Below are positions 4,673 through 5,455 of a DNA stretch of 5,455 nt, piece after piece. The notes under the pieces were generated by a model. That model did no database searches, was not told the DNA's origin, and saw only the letters and a program-made list of their open reading frames with translations. The stretch is from the NCBI GenBank assembly GCA_021788795.1, contig JAJYKG010000157.1, positions 1 to 5,455 on the forward strand. Direction: 5' to 3'. Made by a program: the position numbers and the translations under genes. The DNA is from Thermoplasmata archaeon (GTDB lineage: Archaea; Thermoplasmatota; Thermoplasmata; RBG-16-68-12). How positions within the stretch are numbered: the stretch's first letter is position 1; each line of letters opens with the position of its first letter.

Positions 4673-5455
4673 ATGGTCGATTTTGAGCTCACGGAAGAGC
4701 AGAAGCTCATGCAGAAGACCGCCCACGAGTTCGCGGAGAAGGAGATGCGCCCGATTGCCCTCGAGTATGACAAGAAGGGCGAGATGCCCTGGGACGTCGT
4801 GAAGAAGGCGCACGAGATCGGGCTCGACACGGCGTTCATCCCGGAGGAGTACGGCGGCGGCGGGATCACGTCCACGCTCACGCACTGCATCGTCATGGAG
4901 GAGCTCAACTGGGGCTGCGCCGGCATCGCAACGGGCCTCCTCGGCGCCGGCCTCGCCTACCTGCCCATCATCCACATGGGGACGGACGAGCAGAAGAAGC
5001 GATTCCTCCCGCGCTTCACAGGCGCGGAGCCGCGGTTCGGCGCGCTCTGCCTGACGGAGCCGGACGCGGGGTCGGACAACCAGGCGATCTCGACCACCGC
5101 GGTGAAGGAGGGCAACGAGTGGGTGCTGAACGGCGTCAAGCGGTTCATCACGAACGGCGGGATCGCCGACGTCCACGTGGTCTTCGCGACGATCGACAAG
5201 AGCCTGCGGTTCATGGGGGTCCGGGGCTTCGTCGTCGAGCACGGCAACCCCGGGCTGAAGGAGGGGAAGGTCGAGGACAAGATGGGCGTCCGGGCCAGCC
5301 ACACCTCGGAGGTCATCCTGGACAACTGCCGCATCCCCGCGGACAACATGCTGGGCTCCGAGGAGGGCACGGGCTTCTATGGCGCCATGAAGACCCTCGA
5401 GTCCTCGCGGCCCCTGGTCGCCGCCGGCGCCGTCGGCATCGCGCGGGCCGCGTAC
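4673..5455 (+). CDS. Acyl-CoA dehydrogenase (FAD-dependent), 3' end cut off by the window
   Basis: The 261 visible codons run off the window; the family is usually about 380-390 residues. The enzyme oxidises acyl-CoA to trans-2-enoyl-CoA in the cytoplasm, passing electrons to electron-transfer flavoprotein. The N-terminal helical domain (1 to about 120) begins MVDFELTEEQKLMQKTAHEF. The middle beta domain contains CLTEPDAGSDNQA (125-137), matching the family signature 1, then WVLNGVKRFITNG (150-162), both at the flavin/substrate site, and KMGVRASHTSEV (203-214). The C-terminal helical domain starts near 225 with SRPLVAAGAVGIARAAY (245-261), very like the medium-chain enzyme. The position used as catalytic Glu in isovaleryl- and long-chain-type enzymes appears to be Ser245, so the catalytic Glu should lie in the missing part, as in short/medium-chain types. 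Substrate chain length cannot be assigned. ATG 4673 is supported by the promoter and Shine-Dalgarno site. Confidence 0.95.
   Translation, partial: MVDFELTEEQKLMQKTAHEFAEKEMRPIALEYDKKGEMPWDVVKKAHEIGLDTAFIPEEYGGGGITSTLTHCIVMEELNWGCAGIATGLLGAGLAYLPIIHMGTDEQKKRFLPRFTGAEPRFGALCLTEPDAGSDNQAISTTAVKEGNEWVLNGVKRFITNGGIADVHVVFATIDKSLRFMGVRGFVVEHGNPGLKEGKVEDKMGVRASHTSEVILDNCRIPADNMLGSEEGTGFYGAMKTLESSRPLVAAGAVGIARAAY

Overview
The window looks archaeal and GC-rich. Candidate promoters are BRE/TATA-type (AAA-GG followed by TTAWA-like boxes) placed about 25-30 bases upstream of transcripts. The tRNA gene does not encode CCA. Two genes appear to use TTG starts, and the surface protein combines a solute-binding domain with PKD and carboxypeptidase-regulatory-like domains and a C-terminal membrane anchor. 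A high-GC Thermoplasmatota-like euryarchaeon is my best inference; no marker gene in the window proves it.

Layout. Positions 1-58, minus strand: probably the first codons of an ABC-transporter permease, with an unclear start. Positions 79-2901, minus: a 940-residue family 5 (peptide/nickel/oligosaccharide-type) solute-binding protein with an N-terminal signal segment, a PKD domain, two Ig-like beta-sandwich repeats and a C-terminal transmembrane anchor. Positions 2902-3122: a divergent intergenic region with promoters in both directions, a leader hairpin and a possible 13-codon upstream ORF overlapping the binding-protein start by ATGA. Positions 3123-3983, plus: TatC, the twin-arginine translocase receptor subunit. 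Positions 3990-4074, minus: tRNA-Leu(CAA), convergent with tatC, with its own promoter just upstream. Positions 4180-4557, plus: a 125-residue SCP2 sterol/lipid-carrier domain protein. Positions 4558-4672: an intergenic region with an 8-bp hairpin, a BRE/TATA promoter overlapped by a small palindrome, and a Shine-Dalgarno site. Positions 4673 to the window end, plus: an acyl-CoA dehydrogenase missing its C-terminal third.

Functionally there are two themes. The left half is envelope biology: uptake of peptides or other oligomers through a membrane-anchored, probably glycosylated and disulfide-bonded receptor, next to a protein-export gene. The right half is acyl-CoA chemistry: a soluble lipid/acyl-CoA carrier beside a flavin-dependent acyl-CoA dehydrogenase, consistent with fatty-acid or branched-chain acid oxidation. 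I see no mobile element, CRISPR array or clearly unprecedented system. The most unusual points are the putative leaderless upstream ORF, the binding-protein architecture, and the frame problem at the permease start.
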